The position numbers and the translations under genes were made by a program. DNA of 64,000 bases from Companilactobacillus musae (GTDB lineage Bacteria > Bacillota > Bacilli > Lactobacillales > Lactobacillaceae), in contig NZ_BIFW01000001.1 of assembly GCF_003967595.1 (NCBI RefSeq), positions 186,001-250,000 of the forward strand. Direction: 5' to 3'. How positions within the stretch are numbered: position 1 is the first letter of the stretch; each line of letters starts with the position of its first letter. Of the stretch, positions 9,082 to 15,962 are shown one piece after another. The notes beneath the pieces were generated by a model. That model saw only the letters and a list, made by a program, of their open reading frames with translations, did not search any database and was not told the DNA's origin.

Positions 9082-9627
9082 GTGTATCAAGCAAAAATAA
9101 TGGCCTTGTTATTTGTGGCCGGCGATCAAGGAATCAAAGAAAAAGATTTAGCAGAACTATTAGGTATTGATACGGCAGCTTTAAGACAGAACATTGAAGA
9201 ATTAAAAGTAAGTTTAATGACAGATGGTAATTCTGGTATTGAATTAGTTGAATATAATTCTTTGTACAAGCTAGTTACAAAAAATGAGTTTAATGAACTT
9301 TTGACAAAATATTTTAAATCCGGTCTAGGCACTAAGTTAAGTCAAGCTGCTTTGGAAGTGTTGTCGATCATTGCCTACCAACAACCAATTACACGAATTG
9401 AAATTGATGAAATTCGTGGTGTTCAAAGTTCAGGTAGTTTGAATACTTTATTGATGCGAAAGTTAATTAAAGAAAATGGTAAGAAGAACGTTCCTGGTCA
9501 TCCTCATCTATATGTAGTTACTGATGAGTTCTTTGATTACTTCGGAATTAAAAGTTTAGAAGATTTACCCAAAATAGAAAATTTTGAAGATAATTCAAAC
9601 ATAGGAGATATAAATGGAGAAAGTTAG
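9082..9627 (+). CDS. scpB: Segregation and condensation protein B
   Basis: ScpB, 181 residues, forms a dimer of winged-helix domains that binds ScpA in the SMC complex. The motif LEVLSIIAYQQPITRIEIDEIRG is diagnostic. The start is GTG 9082 after TTGAGGA; an overlapping ATG two bases earlier is in another frame and stops after six codons. The last 14 bases overlap rluB. Confidence 0.95.
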   Translation: MYQAKIMALLFVAGDQGIKEKDLAELLGIDTAALRQNIEELKVSLMTDGNSGIELVEYNSLYKLVTKNEFNELLTKYFKSGLGTKLSQAALEVLSIIAYQQPITRIEIDEIRGVQSSGSLNTLLMRKLIKENGKKNVPGHPHLYVVTDEFFDYFGIKSLEDLPKIENFEDNSNIGDINGES

Positions 9628-10348
9628 ATTACAAAAGTATATGGCTGAGGCTGGTGTAGCTTCACGTCGTAAGTCAGAAGAACTGATTGCTAAAGGGCAT
9701 GTTCGAGTTAATGGCAAAATCGTAACTGAAATGGGAATCAAAGTTGATAATCGCGATAAAATCGAAGTTGATGGAATGCCACTAGAAGAGGAAAAGAAAC
9801 GTTATATTTTGATGTATAAACCTCGTGGGGTTATCTCTGCTGTAAAAGACGATAAGGATCGTAAGGTTGTTACCGACTTGCTGGAAGAAGATGTTCAAGA
9901 GCGTGTTTATCCCGTCGGACGTCTTGATTACGATACTTCAGGTCTATTACTATTAACGAATGATGGTGAATTTGCCAATCATTTGATGCACCCAAGATAT
10001 CACGTTGAGAAGACTTATGTAGCTAAAATTGAAGGTATTTTAGCCACTGAAGAGATTAAAAAACTTGAAGGTGGTATCAAGTTGAAGGGCTTCACCACAG
10101 CCAGAGCCAAAGTTAAAGTTATGTCAAAAGATAAGAAAAAGAATTCATCTATTGTTAGAATTACAATTCATGAAGGACATAATCATCAAGTTAAGAATAT
10201 GTTTGATGCGGTCGGTCATAAAGTTGAAAAACTATCTCGTGAAAGTTATGGTTTCTTGACTCTTGAAGGATTAGTTTCTGGTAAATACCGTGATTTGACA
10301 CGTCAAGAAGTTGCTGAATTGAAGAAAGAAAATATCGTCAATAACTAA
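9614..10348 (+). CDS. rluB: 23S rRNA pseudouridine synthase RluB
   Basis: Pseudouridine synthase of 244 residues. The S4 RNA-binding domain is at about 1-60 (VRLQKYMAEAGVASRRKSEELI); the catalytic aspartate is in GRLDYDTSGLLLLTNDG. It modifies 23S rRNA (position 2605 in E. coli numbering). It overlaps scpB. Its last codons (from 10338) are the beginning of the 178-bp repeat that bounds the inserted element, so the insertion left the gene intact. Confidence 0.93.
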   Translation: MEKVRLQKYMAEAGVASRRKSEELIAKGHVRVNGKIVTEMGIKVDNRDKIEVDGMPLEEEKKRYILMYKPRGVISAVKDDKDRKVVTDLLEEDVQERVYPVGRLDYDTSGLLLLTNDGEFANHLMHPRYHVEKTYVAKIEGILATEEIKKLEGGIKLKGFTTARAKVKVMSKDKKKNSSIVRITIHEGHNHQVKNMFDAVGHKVEKLSRESYGFLTLEGLVSGKYRDLTRQEVAELKKENIVNN

Positions 10349-10515
10349 ATGGTATTGTTCCCATAACAACTCTTCAGTTGCCATATATCAAGGTGTCTGT
10401 TATATTAAAATCATAAAATTAAATAATTGGTTTTCAGGGCAGGGTGAGATTCCCGACCGGCGGTAAAGTCCGCGACCCAACTTAGTTGGTCGAATTGGTG
10501 CGATTCCAATACCGA
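10338..10515 (+). repeat. Left att-like direct repeat (178 bp)
   Basis: Base-for-base identical to 18325-18502 (offset 7987). It holds the final rluB codons and stop, the ribU-type promoter and the 5' three quarters of an FMN aptamer. Identity ends at ...TACCGA, just before the last helix and closing strand of the aptamer. Confidence 0.95.
10378..10406 (+). promoter_or_regulatory. Orphan copy of the ribU promoter
   Basis: TTGCCA, 17-bp spacer, TATATT. It is an exact copy of the promoter that drives ribU at 18365-18393. Here it reads into the element and meets a strong terminator within about 190 bases. Confidence 0.7.
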
Positions 10516-10600
10516 GATTCTTGACCTAAAATATGCTTTATAGCTAAATATAAATCAAAGAGACCAAACACTGTTAAATCGGTGTTTGGTCTCTTTTTTT
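10413..10600 (+). ncRNA. Predicted short RNA with a truncated FMN aptamer
   Basis: From the expected transcription start of the orphan promoter to the terminator at 10557-10601. The aptamer part (10428-10515) has the conserved GGCAGGGTGA, CCGACCGGCGGT and CCGCGA blocks but lacks the 3' block GTTAAAGTCT...GATGG that closes it, so ligand binding is not expected. The transcript would end constitutively. Predicted from promoter and terminator only. Confidence 0.45.
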
Positions 10601-10601
10601 T
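10557..10601 (+). terminator. Strong terminator after the orphan riboswitch fragment
   Basis: AAGAGACCAAACAC, ten-base loop, GTGTTTGGTCTCTT, then eight T. The perfect 14-bp stem stops the orphan ribU promoter before it can enter the element. Confidence 0.85.
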
Positions 10602-10634
10602 GCTTGTCATGGGTTTGTATATAGATGCGTTAAA

Positions 10635-10695
10635 TTGGCACATTTTTCAGCACATTATTGGGTTGGCACATTTTTGGCACATCGAAACGTAGCAC
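10635..10695. repeat. Arm-type repeats near the left end
   Basis: Several copies of a GCACAT motif: TTGGCACATTTTT at 10635, CAGCACATTA, and the 20-mer TTGGCACATTTTTGGCACAT at 10663-10682. The same 20-mer occurs at 18220-18239 near the other end. This arrangement fits arm sites bound by the integrase N-terminal domain on both sides of the core. Confidence 0.6.
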
Positions 10696-10712
10696 AGTTA
10701 TCTAAGGAACTA

Positions 10713-10718
10713 TATAAT
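10713..10718 (+). promoter_or_regulatory. -10 element before the 114-residue gene
   Basis: TATAAT with a weak TAGCAC at -35 and a 17-bp spacer, 34 bp before the TTG start. The first arm repeats lie immediately upstream, so integrase binding could interfere with it. Confidence 0.4.
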
Positions 10719-10752
10719 AAACGTATTAAGAATAACCAAGGGAGGAACAAAT

Positions 10753-11097
10753 TTGGTAAAAAGATTATCACCGAGAGAATCTCTTAAATCGATTGATGCG
10801 GTAAAACAATTAATAGCTTCAATTGGCTCAAAGGGAAAACAAAGTATTACAGTGTATAAGAATGGTGCCAGTATATTTTCTGGAATATACGATGTAGCAG
10901 TGGATAAATATTTTACTTCTGACTGTTCGGTTTATATTATGTGGGAAGATGGTCCATATAAAAGACCGGATTATAAAAATTTGGACAAGTTACATGGTAT
11001 CTATAGTACTGGATATCAAAAAATGTCTTTTGATGATGAAAACCATATTTTTGAAATAATTGATTCATCCGGAGGCACAATAAATATTCAAATCTAA
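10753..11097 (+). CDS. Hypothetical protein of the element, 114 residues
   Basis: TTG start behind a strong AAGGGAGG site; own promoter upstream and own terminator downstream. The protein is soluble, without signal peptide or membrane segment, with a basic helical start (SPRESLKSIDAVKQLIASIG) and a likely beta-rich middle containing ITVYKNG, VYIMWEDGPYKRPDY. I do not recognise the family. It stands between the left att repeat and the integrase, pointing away from the lysogeny operon, a position where phages often carry accessory genes. Confidence 0.65.
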   Translation: MVKRLSPRESLKSIDAVKQLIASIGSKGKQSITVYKNGASIFSGIYDVAVDKYFTSDCSVYIMWEDGPYKRPDYKNLDKLHGIYSTGYQKMSFDDENHIFEIIDSSGGTINIQI

Positions 11098-11102
11098 TAC
11101 TT

Positions 11103-11131
11103 AAGAACACCATTTAAAATGGTGTTCTTTT
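11103..11131. terminator. Terminator between the 114-residue gene and the integrase
   Basis: AAGAACACCATTT facing AAATGGTGTTCTT with TTTTATTTT after it on the plus strand. It ends the 114-residue gene and may also end the converging integrase transcript. Confidence 0.75.
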
Positions 11132-11145
11132 ATTTTATGAATTTT

Positions 11146-12274
11146 TTAATTGAAGATTGAAACAGCTTCTTTGGCATCTTGTTCTTTTCTATCCTTGAGA
11201 AGATGAACATATATTTGAGAAGTGATCAATGTACTAGAATGTCCAAGGCGAGCAGAAACATATTCAAGGCTGATGTCTCTTGAAATCAATATAGAGGCAT
11301 GTGTGTGACGTAATGCATGGAAGGTAAGATGATTGCCGTTTTTTATGTTTAACTTCGTCTGAACGTTTCCTAGAGCCTTATTAGCTGCCGCATCACCTGG
11401 TATTTGATGGCGTCCATTCATAAAAACATAATTTATATCATTTGAATATTTTTGTTTCAAAAAAACTTTTGCCTGTTCAATTTTTAAATGTTTCAACATT
11501 TTCATGGTAATTTGATCTACGTCGAGTATTCTGACAGACGAAGCTGTCTTGGTTGGTTTGAAACCAGTCCTTTTTTTATAATCGTAGGTTTTATTAACGT
11601 CGATTGTATTCTTATCAAAATCAATATCGTTCCATGTGAGTCCAGCAATCTCTGCATATCTTAATCCTGTTGCTAGAGCTAAAGCAATTTCATAACGTGT
11701 TATAGAATAAACGGACGCCTTGGATAGACAGTAACTGCGAATTTTATTTGCTTCATCCAACTCGAAAAATTTTATTTCCTTAGACTTTTTCTCACCGGAT
11801 ATAATCGCATCACGAGTAAAGTCAATAGAGATGATTTGTTCTTCAAGAGCATCTTTGAGGGAAGAACGGATTGCTCCATTCAGAGCTGAAACAGTAGTTT
11901 TAACATGATTTTGTGCATATTCATCTAGCATCTTTTGGTAGTCAATCTTAGTGATCTTTTTAAGCTTGGTATTTCCAAAGTGTTTGAGAATGAATTTTTC
12001 CATGGCAGAGTATTTATTTTTTGTAACGTTAGTAAATCTGCCAGCTTTATATACAGTTACCCATTTTTTGAAGTAATTATAAAAGGTGATTAGTTCACCT
12101 TCTTTGGAAATGCCTATTTTGGATCGTTTAATTTCAACGGCTCTTGCTGCATTCTGAGCATCACTTTTCTTTTTGAAGGGACTATCATTTATAGAATGCT
12201 TTTTTCCGAATGAATCTCGATAAAAGACACGATAGGCCCATTCACCGTTTTTTCTTCTTATAAATTTGTGCCAT
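11146..12274 (-). pseudogene. int: Phage-type tyrosine integrase, frameshifted in an A6 tract near its start
   Basis: The gene begins at ATG 12274 behind an AAAGGAAAA site, but the frame meets TGA after ten codons. Removing one A from the A6 run (12248-12253) joins MAQIYKKK to NGEWAYRVFYRDSFG and gives a continuous 375-residue integrase with an AP2-like arm-binding N-terminus, SAM-like core-binding domain and a complete catalytic set (restored numbering R205, H319, R322, H345, Y355: TGLR, HALRH, LGHS, QIYVHL). As read, only 285 residues from internal ATG 12003 are open, without the arm-binding domain and without an evident binding site. It may be a true inactivating indel, a homopolymer sequencing error, or a phase-variable tract. 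Transcribed toward the left att repeat. Confidence 0.85.
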
Positions 12275-12366
12275 GTTTACATTTTCCTTTCTTTGGTTAA
12301 ATTAGATTTACAGTTTTAGATTGATTTGTTAACTTGTGGGGGCACATATGTTCTTTTGCGCTTAAA

Positions 12367-12390
12367 AATAAAAAGCCAATTAAGGCTTGA
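12367..12390 (-). terminator. Terminator ahead of the integrase gene (minus strand)
   Basis: Minus strand AAGCC, six-base loop, GGCTT, followed by TTTATTTTT. It would end leftward transcripts of the lipoprotein and HEPN-motif genes before they reach the integrase. The adjacent 12275-12366 also holds one more GGCACATATG arm-like motif. No clear integrase promoter is visible. Confidence 0.5.
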
Positions 12391-12434
12391 AATACTTTAA
12401 TGAGATTATTATCTTTAAGTATGAGGTGAAAATT

Positions 12435-12617
12435 GTGAAAAAAGTTGAATTATCGTCACCAGAAATCGACTTACTTAGTTCAATTCTTGATGAATATATT
12501 TATGAACATGATTTATTTGATTTATCAGTATCTGAAAATGGTAGTTACATATCGGATGAATATCCAATTGATGCGGAACGCGCCAATCTAATTAGTAATA
12601 TTTATGATAAACTATAA
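12435..12617 (+). CDS. Small hypothetical protein, 60 residues
   Basis: GTG start after GAGGTGAAAA; a longer frame from 12387 has no binding site. The acidic protein (about 16 D/E) has no membrane segment and ends in ANLISNIYDKL. Its stop overlaps the converging HEPN-motif gene by six bases. Function unknown. Compact acidic phage proteins of this size can be antitoxins or DNA mimics, but there is no direct evidence. Confidence 0.5.
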   Translation: MKKVELSSPEIDLLSSILDEYIYEHDLFDLSVSENGSYISDEYPIDAERANLISNIYDKL

Positions 12618-13565
12618 ACTTTGCAGGTATATCCCATTATATGTGTCGACAACTCCTTGAAGTAAAATATCACAAATTCCCTTGTTAGAATAGCCGCTGT
12701 TAAAATGATCAACCGAGTTTCTTAACAGAAACATTGCCTCTAGTTGACGTTTTTGACGGTCATCAAATCTGGGCAAGCATTTTTTTAGTCCATTGAAATA
12801 ATCTACTCTTGTAGGATCTTTTCCTAAATAGCTGATTGGAGGTCTACCGTCATTTTTTTGAGAATCAAACTTTTTATCAAAATTATTGATGGTTAGGTAT
12901 AAGAGATGCTCTATTATACTGCCAATACCGGTTGAACAAACAAACCATAAACCCAATTCATATGCTTTGATGCAATCTTCTAATTCAGAAGTGAATTGTT
13001 CATCATCAATAGTATTAGTGATGTTTTCAAAATGGTATTTGTCTGTAAAATATTTTGATTTGAAAATCTTTAATGGAGTTTGGGAAAATAAATTTTTATT
13101 TAATTTATCCGTAGATAATTTGTATTCGGTGTCTGCAAAGTGTTTTGCAAGTCTAGAAATGTCTTTATTTTCGATCTCAAAATTGGCAATTGTAGTCATC
13201 ATCAACGATCCTTGTATAAAAGTTGGATTCTTTATTAAATGATTTTGAATCAGATATTTTAATTTATTCTCAGCAGAAAATGTATTATCATACTCAAAAA
13301 CGCTAGTTTGATTAAATAAATCTATGTATGTCAATTCATCGTTGTTGGTTTTACTTAGTTCGGCAAAGAAAACAATTGTCTGTAGACTAAAAGTATAGCT
13401 GTCTGAGGAAGTGTGAGTTAGAATAACATTGAAATTCAATTTTTTACTTTTCCATGAAAAAATATTTTGCTCTTCCGAAGGATCAATATATTTAACTCTG
13501 TTTTCATACTGTTCTTTGAGTGTCCTTAAGAATGTTTCCTTTTCATCCTCAATGGATAAATTCAT
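12612..13565 (-). CDS. Hypothetical protein with a C-terminal HEPN-like RNxxxH motif
   Basis: Protein of 317 residues, starting at ATG 13565 (AAAGGAG site); ATG 13586 would add seven residues and has no site. No membrane segments. The C-terminal third is helical and ends with LEAMFLLRNSVDHFNSGY, where R282-N-x3-H287 has the form of the catalytic motif of HEPN RNases. An upstream helix with ELGLWFVCSTGIGSIIEHLL resembles the substrate-side helix of DUF4145/HEPN proteins. HEPN domains are common in abortive infection and toxin-antitoxin systems. The N-terminal 150 residues are unrecognised. The assignment rests on one motif, so it is tentative. Probably in an operon with the lipoprotein gene upstream. 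Confidence 0.6.
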   Translation of the reverse strand: MNLSIEDEKETFLRTLKEQYENRVKYIDPSEEQNIFSWKSKKLNFNVILTHTSSDSYTFSLQTIVFFAELSKTNNDELTYIDLFNQTSVFEYDNTFSAENKLKYLIQNHLIKNPTFIQGSLMMTTIANFEIENKDISRLAKHFADTEYKLSTDKLNKNLFSQTPLKIFKSKYFTDKYHFENITNTIDDEQFTSELEDCIKAYELGLWFVCSTGIGSIIEHLLYLTINNFDKKFDSQKNDGRPPISYLGKDPTRVDYFNGLKKCLPRFDDRQKRQLEAMFLLRNSVDHFNSGYSNKGICDILLQGVVDTYNGIYLQSL

Positions 13566-13616
13566 TGTATTTCTCCTTTTAGTCATGCCACGGCATGGCT
13601 TTTTATATATCTAAAA

Positions 13617-14210
13617 TTATTGTCCAGAATAATCAGGACCAATGTAGTTACCATTTTCGTCAGAGTAACCTTTTTCGATACCTGTCTGTAACTGTTGTTC
13701 ACCAAATGTTTTCATATTATCCGGGGTACTTTCCAATGCTTGAATGGTAGACATTCCATGCTGTGTCTTATATAGGACAGGTGAGACACCGTACTTATTA
13801 AGAAATCCAGTCAAAGTATTCTCATCATAAGAAATGCCACTTGCTTGTTGTTGTGTATTTTGACCATTTTGAGCCTGTTGTTGCTGATTCTGCTGAGTAT
13901 TAGTATTTGCACCTGAAGCTTGTTGAGATTGATTAGAGGTCTGGTTTTGGGCTTGTTGGTCGGTATTATTTTGTTGAGTGTTATTCTGATCATTTTCTTG
14001 CTGATTAGTTTCATCAGTGCTTTTTTGATCAGATTTCTTAGAAGATTTCTTCTTAGTAGAAGGAGTCTTCTTTTTTGATACTTTCTTTTTAGCAACTGCA
14101 GTTGTCTTATCTTTCTTGTCAGTAGATGAACTAGCTGACTTGTTGGTCGAACACGCCGTCAACGAAAGGGTAGTAGCAATTAATAATGCAGATGTAATAA
14201 TACGTTTCAT
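13617..14210 (-). CDS. Lipoprotein with a K/S/T/Q/N-rich linker
   Basis: Lipoprotein precursor of 197 residues. The signal peptide MKRIITSALLIATTLSLTAC has a lipobox (LTAC) with the acylated cysteine at 20. A low-complexity stalk follows (lysine/serine-rich, then glutamine/asparagine-rich to about 125), and a compact 70-residue C-terminal domain (from SYDENTLTGFLNKYG). I start at 14210 (GGGGGAT site), five codons inside the longest frame. It should be a membrane-anchored, wall-spanning surface protein. Lipoproteins encoded between integrase and repressor in temperate phages of lactic acid bacteria can cause superinfection exclusion (for example Ltp of TP-J34). This protein does not obviously share the Ltp domain, so that role is only a positional inference. 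Confidence 0.75.
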   Translation of the reverse strand: MKRIITSALLIATTLSLTACSTNKSASSSTDKKDKTTAVAKKKVSKKKTPSTKKKSSKKSDQKSTDETNQQENDQNNTQQNNTDQQAQNQTSNQSQQASGANTNTQQNQQQQAQNGQNTQQQASGISYDENTLTGFLNKYGVSPVLYKTQHGMSTIQALESTPDNMKTFGEQQLQTGIEKGYSDENGNYIGPDYSGQ

Positions 14211-14249
14211 TTTGATATCCCCCATATCATAATTAGTATTAAAGTTTTA

Positions 14250-14343
14250 AAAATAAAAAAACACCGACAATCTAATAAAAGACTGACGGTGTTTTGGGAC
14301 ATATGTCCGCGTAAATAATAATAAATGGAGCCGAGCTCCCAGT
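14250..14343 (-). ncRNA. Candidate small RNA or attenuated leader between the MazF-like and lipoprotein genes
   Basis: A promoter at 14350-14377 points left; a terminator hairpin with T7 lies at 14255-14296, before the lipoprotein start. In between are a GGAGC/GCTCC hairpin and the perfect palindrome GGACATATGTCC. The result would be a transcript of about 90 nt with three hairpins, or a leader with regulated read-through into the lipoprotein. Predicted from sequence signals only. Confidence 0.4.
14255..14296 (-). terminator. Terminator in the lipoprotein leader
   Basis: Minus strand AAACACCGTCA...TGTCGGTGTTT followed by seven T. It closes the leftward PemK/MazF-containing operon, and it lies inside the leader expected from the promoter at 14350-14377. 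Confidence 0.7.
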
Positions 14344-14349
14344 ACCTTT

Positions 14350-14377
14350 ATTATACATTACCATTTAATCTCGTCAA
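14350..14377 (-). promoter_or_regulatory. Promoter upstream of the lipoprotein gene
   Basis: Minus strand TTGACG (14377-14372), 16-bp spacer, TATAAT (14355-14350). Near-consensus. It lies 18 bp after the 3' end of the PemK/MazF-like gene and would give the lipoprotein/HEPN pair independent expression. Confidence 0.65.
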
Positions 14378-14395
14378 TGCTTTTAATAGAATCAT

Positions 14396-15316
14396 CTACC
14401 TGGAGATGAATAGTGTCATCAATTCATTACTAATATCTTTCATTTGCTGACTATTTAGTCGTATTTTTCCTGAAGGATCAAATCGATTTATTCGTTTTAT
14501 TCTAAACTTGCTTATTGTGGTTATGTCCGTCAATCTTGCATAAGAATCTTTATTATATTCTGAATAGATATCTATGATTTTCTTCATATCATTTAGATCT
14601 TGATGTGCTTGCTTAGTCCTTTTTTGAACAATATCAAAATTCGAATTAATTAATGAAATTTTTTCAAGAATGAGATTATCCGTAATTTTAAAGTCCTCTT
14701 TGTCAGACATGAATTGGTTTATTTTCAAAGATAAATCCGAAAATTCTTCAAGTGTTATAGTGTCATCCTTAATTTTCAGTATATTTATTTCACTTTCGTA
14801 CTGTGGACAAGATTGTGAGAAAACATCCAGAAGTTCATTTAATAATGAAACTCTTAAAGGAACACTTTTATTCAGTTCTGATATGTTCCTATCTATATCT
14901 TTTTTATTTTCTATAATTCTGTTGCGCATAATTGTTAGCGTTTGATTGAATATTTCCTTACCAAGTGGAAAACGTCCCGATTTTTGTTTTGAAGTTAGGG
15001 GAATAACTGTCAAGGTTCGACTATTTGAATTGTCGTGTTTGTCAAGAACTATTGCAAAATGTGGGAATGAAAATTCACTTCCCATATTTACACCAAAATC
15101 CACTCTTATGATTGTTCCTCTTTTATAATGATAATATTTATTCGGAAAATGTTTTTTTGTTTCTTCTTCATATCTATATGAAACATTATTTAACCAGTTT
15201 GGTAACATTTCAAATTTTTTATAATCAGAGTTTGAAACCTCTTTAAATCTTTTATTAGATAAGTCCAGCTTATGATTATTGCTTTTTGTTATTTCATCGC
15301 CTGATAATTCGACCAT
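14396..15316 (-). CDS. Large PemK/MazF-like protein
   Basis: Protein of 306 residues. Residues about 64-110 carry the MazF/PemK core: YKRGTIIRVDFGVNMGSE, FAIVLDKHD, and TLTVIPLTSKQK, which form the SH3-like barrel of mRNA-cleaving toxins. Typical MazF is about 110-120 residues; here a 60-residue N-terminal and a roughly 170-residue helical C-terminal extension are added. No antitoxin gene lies next to it: the neighbours are a secreted protein and a lipoprotein. The extra helical region might hold its own regulatory part, an inference. RBS AGGAGG before ATG 15316. It belongs to the leftward lysogeny operon. Confidence 0.75.
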   Translation of the reverse strand: MVELSGDEITKSNNHKLDLSNKRFKEVSNSDYKKFEMLPNWLNNVSYRYEEETKKHFPNKYYHYKRGTIIRVDFGVNMGSEFSFPHFAIVLDKHDNSNSRTLTVIPLTSKQKSGRFPLGKEIFNQTLTIMRNRIIENKKDIDRNISELNKSVPLRVSLLNELLDVFSQSCPQYESEINILKIKDDTITLEEFSDLSLKINQFMSDKEDFKITDNLILEKISLINSNFDIVQKRTKQAHQDLNDMKKIIDIYSEYNKDSYARLTDITTISKFRIKRINRFDPSGKIRLNSQQMKDISNELMTLFISR

Positions 15317-15384
15317 TTTATTCCTCCTTTATGCTATGGATTTTTATATACCCAAAATTTGTTTCTTCTTGGAATCAAATATGA

Positions 15385-15945
15385 TTATTCCCAATTCATA
15401 AGAATTTGCGTATTGTTATTTTCACCATTATCGTTATTAGGACCATCTTTTTTAACTTGATCTAAATTGAACCCTCTTGAACGTTGTTGAAATAATGGGT
15501 CAACATAATAGCTTGTTGCTGATTTAAGCAGAGTATTGGGATACTTCTTTAATTTTTTATTACTGATTTTTAAAGAATTTATCTTATCCATTTTATATGT
15601 TGCCATGAACTGGTGATCTTCAGTCATTTGAGCAAATCCAATACCTGGAACGGAATAATTTTTAGTTGCTTTTATGATTTTGTATTCATTCTTCATAAAA
15701 GTTAAATACTGTTTTTCATTATTGAATTTGTAACCCTTAATACCAATGATCTTGTAGCCATTAGGCATTGTCTCCAGCTTTGTAACATGCTTTGAACCAA
15801 GGATCTTTTTATTCATGGCTAAATATGTATCGTCATTGCCATTAGATTTAAAATTAGAAACAGCATTTGCCGAAACTATAGTTGTTCCAGAACTAATCAA
15901 CGTTATCCCTAAAACTATAGATAAAAGAACCTGTTTAATCTTCAT
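15385..15945 (-). CDS. Secreted hypothetical protein of the element
   Basis: Protein of 186 residues with a classical signal peptide (basic MKIKQ, hydrophobic core LLSIVLGITLISS, cleavage expected after VSANA at about 28). The mature part is basic in the middle and rich in asparagine at the end (NNDNGENNNTQ). No transmembrane anchor or LPXTG. Not recognised. It is expressed with the repressor, so it could modify the surface of a lysogen. RBS GGGAGA precedes the ATG. Confidence 0.65.
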   Translation of the reverse strand: MKIKQVLLSIVLGITLISSGTTIVSANAVSNFKSNGNDDTYLAMNKKILGSKHVTKLETMPNGYKIIGIKGYKFNNEKQYLTFMKNEYKIIKATKNYSVPGIGFAQMTEDHQFMATYKMDKINSLKISNKKLKKYPNTLLKSATSYYVDPLFQQRSRGFNLDQVKKDGPNNDNGENNNTQILMNWE

Positions 15946-15962
15946 AATAAATCTCCCATAAT

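Noticed and set aside
12248-12254. A AAA AAC slippery heptamer in the integrase gene as programmed -1 frameshift
   Set aside because: The downstream frame requires +1 (or loss of one base); a -1 slip enters a third frame. No stimulatory structure was evident.
12886-13242. Plus-strand ORF of 118 residues opposite the HEPN-motif gene
   Set aside because: No ribosome site, and the minus-strand frame is longer and has a good site.
13811-14095. ORF inside the lipoprotein gene
   Set aside because: Shadow of the Q/N/K-rich stalk, giving a lysine/isoleucine-rich nonsense sequence.
14670-15128. Two plus-strand ORFs opposite the PemK/MazF-like gene, as a possible antitoxin
   Set aside because: No ribosome site, composition typical of antisense frames; they do not look like antitoxins.
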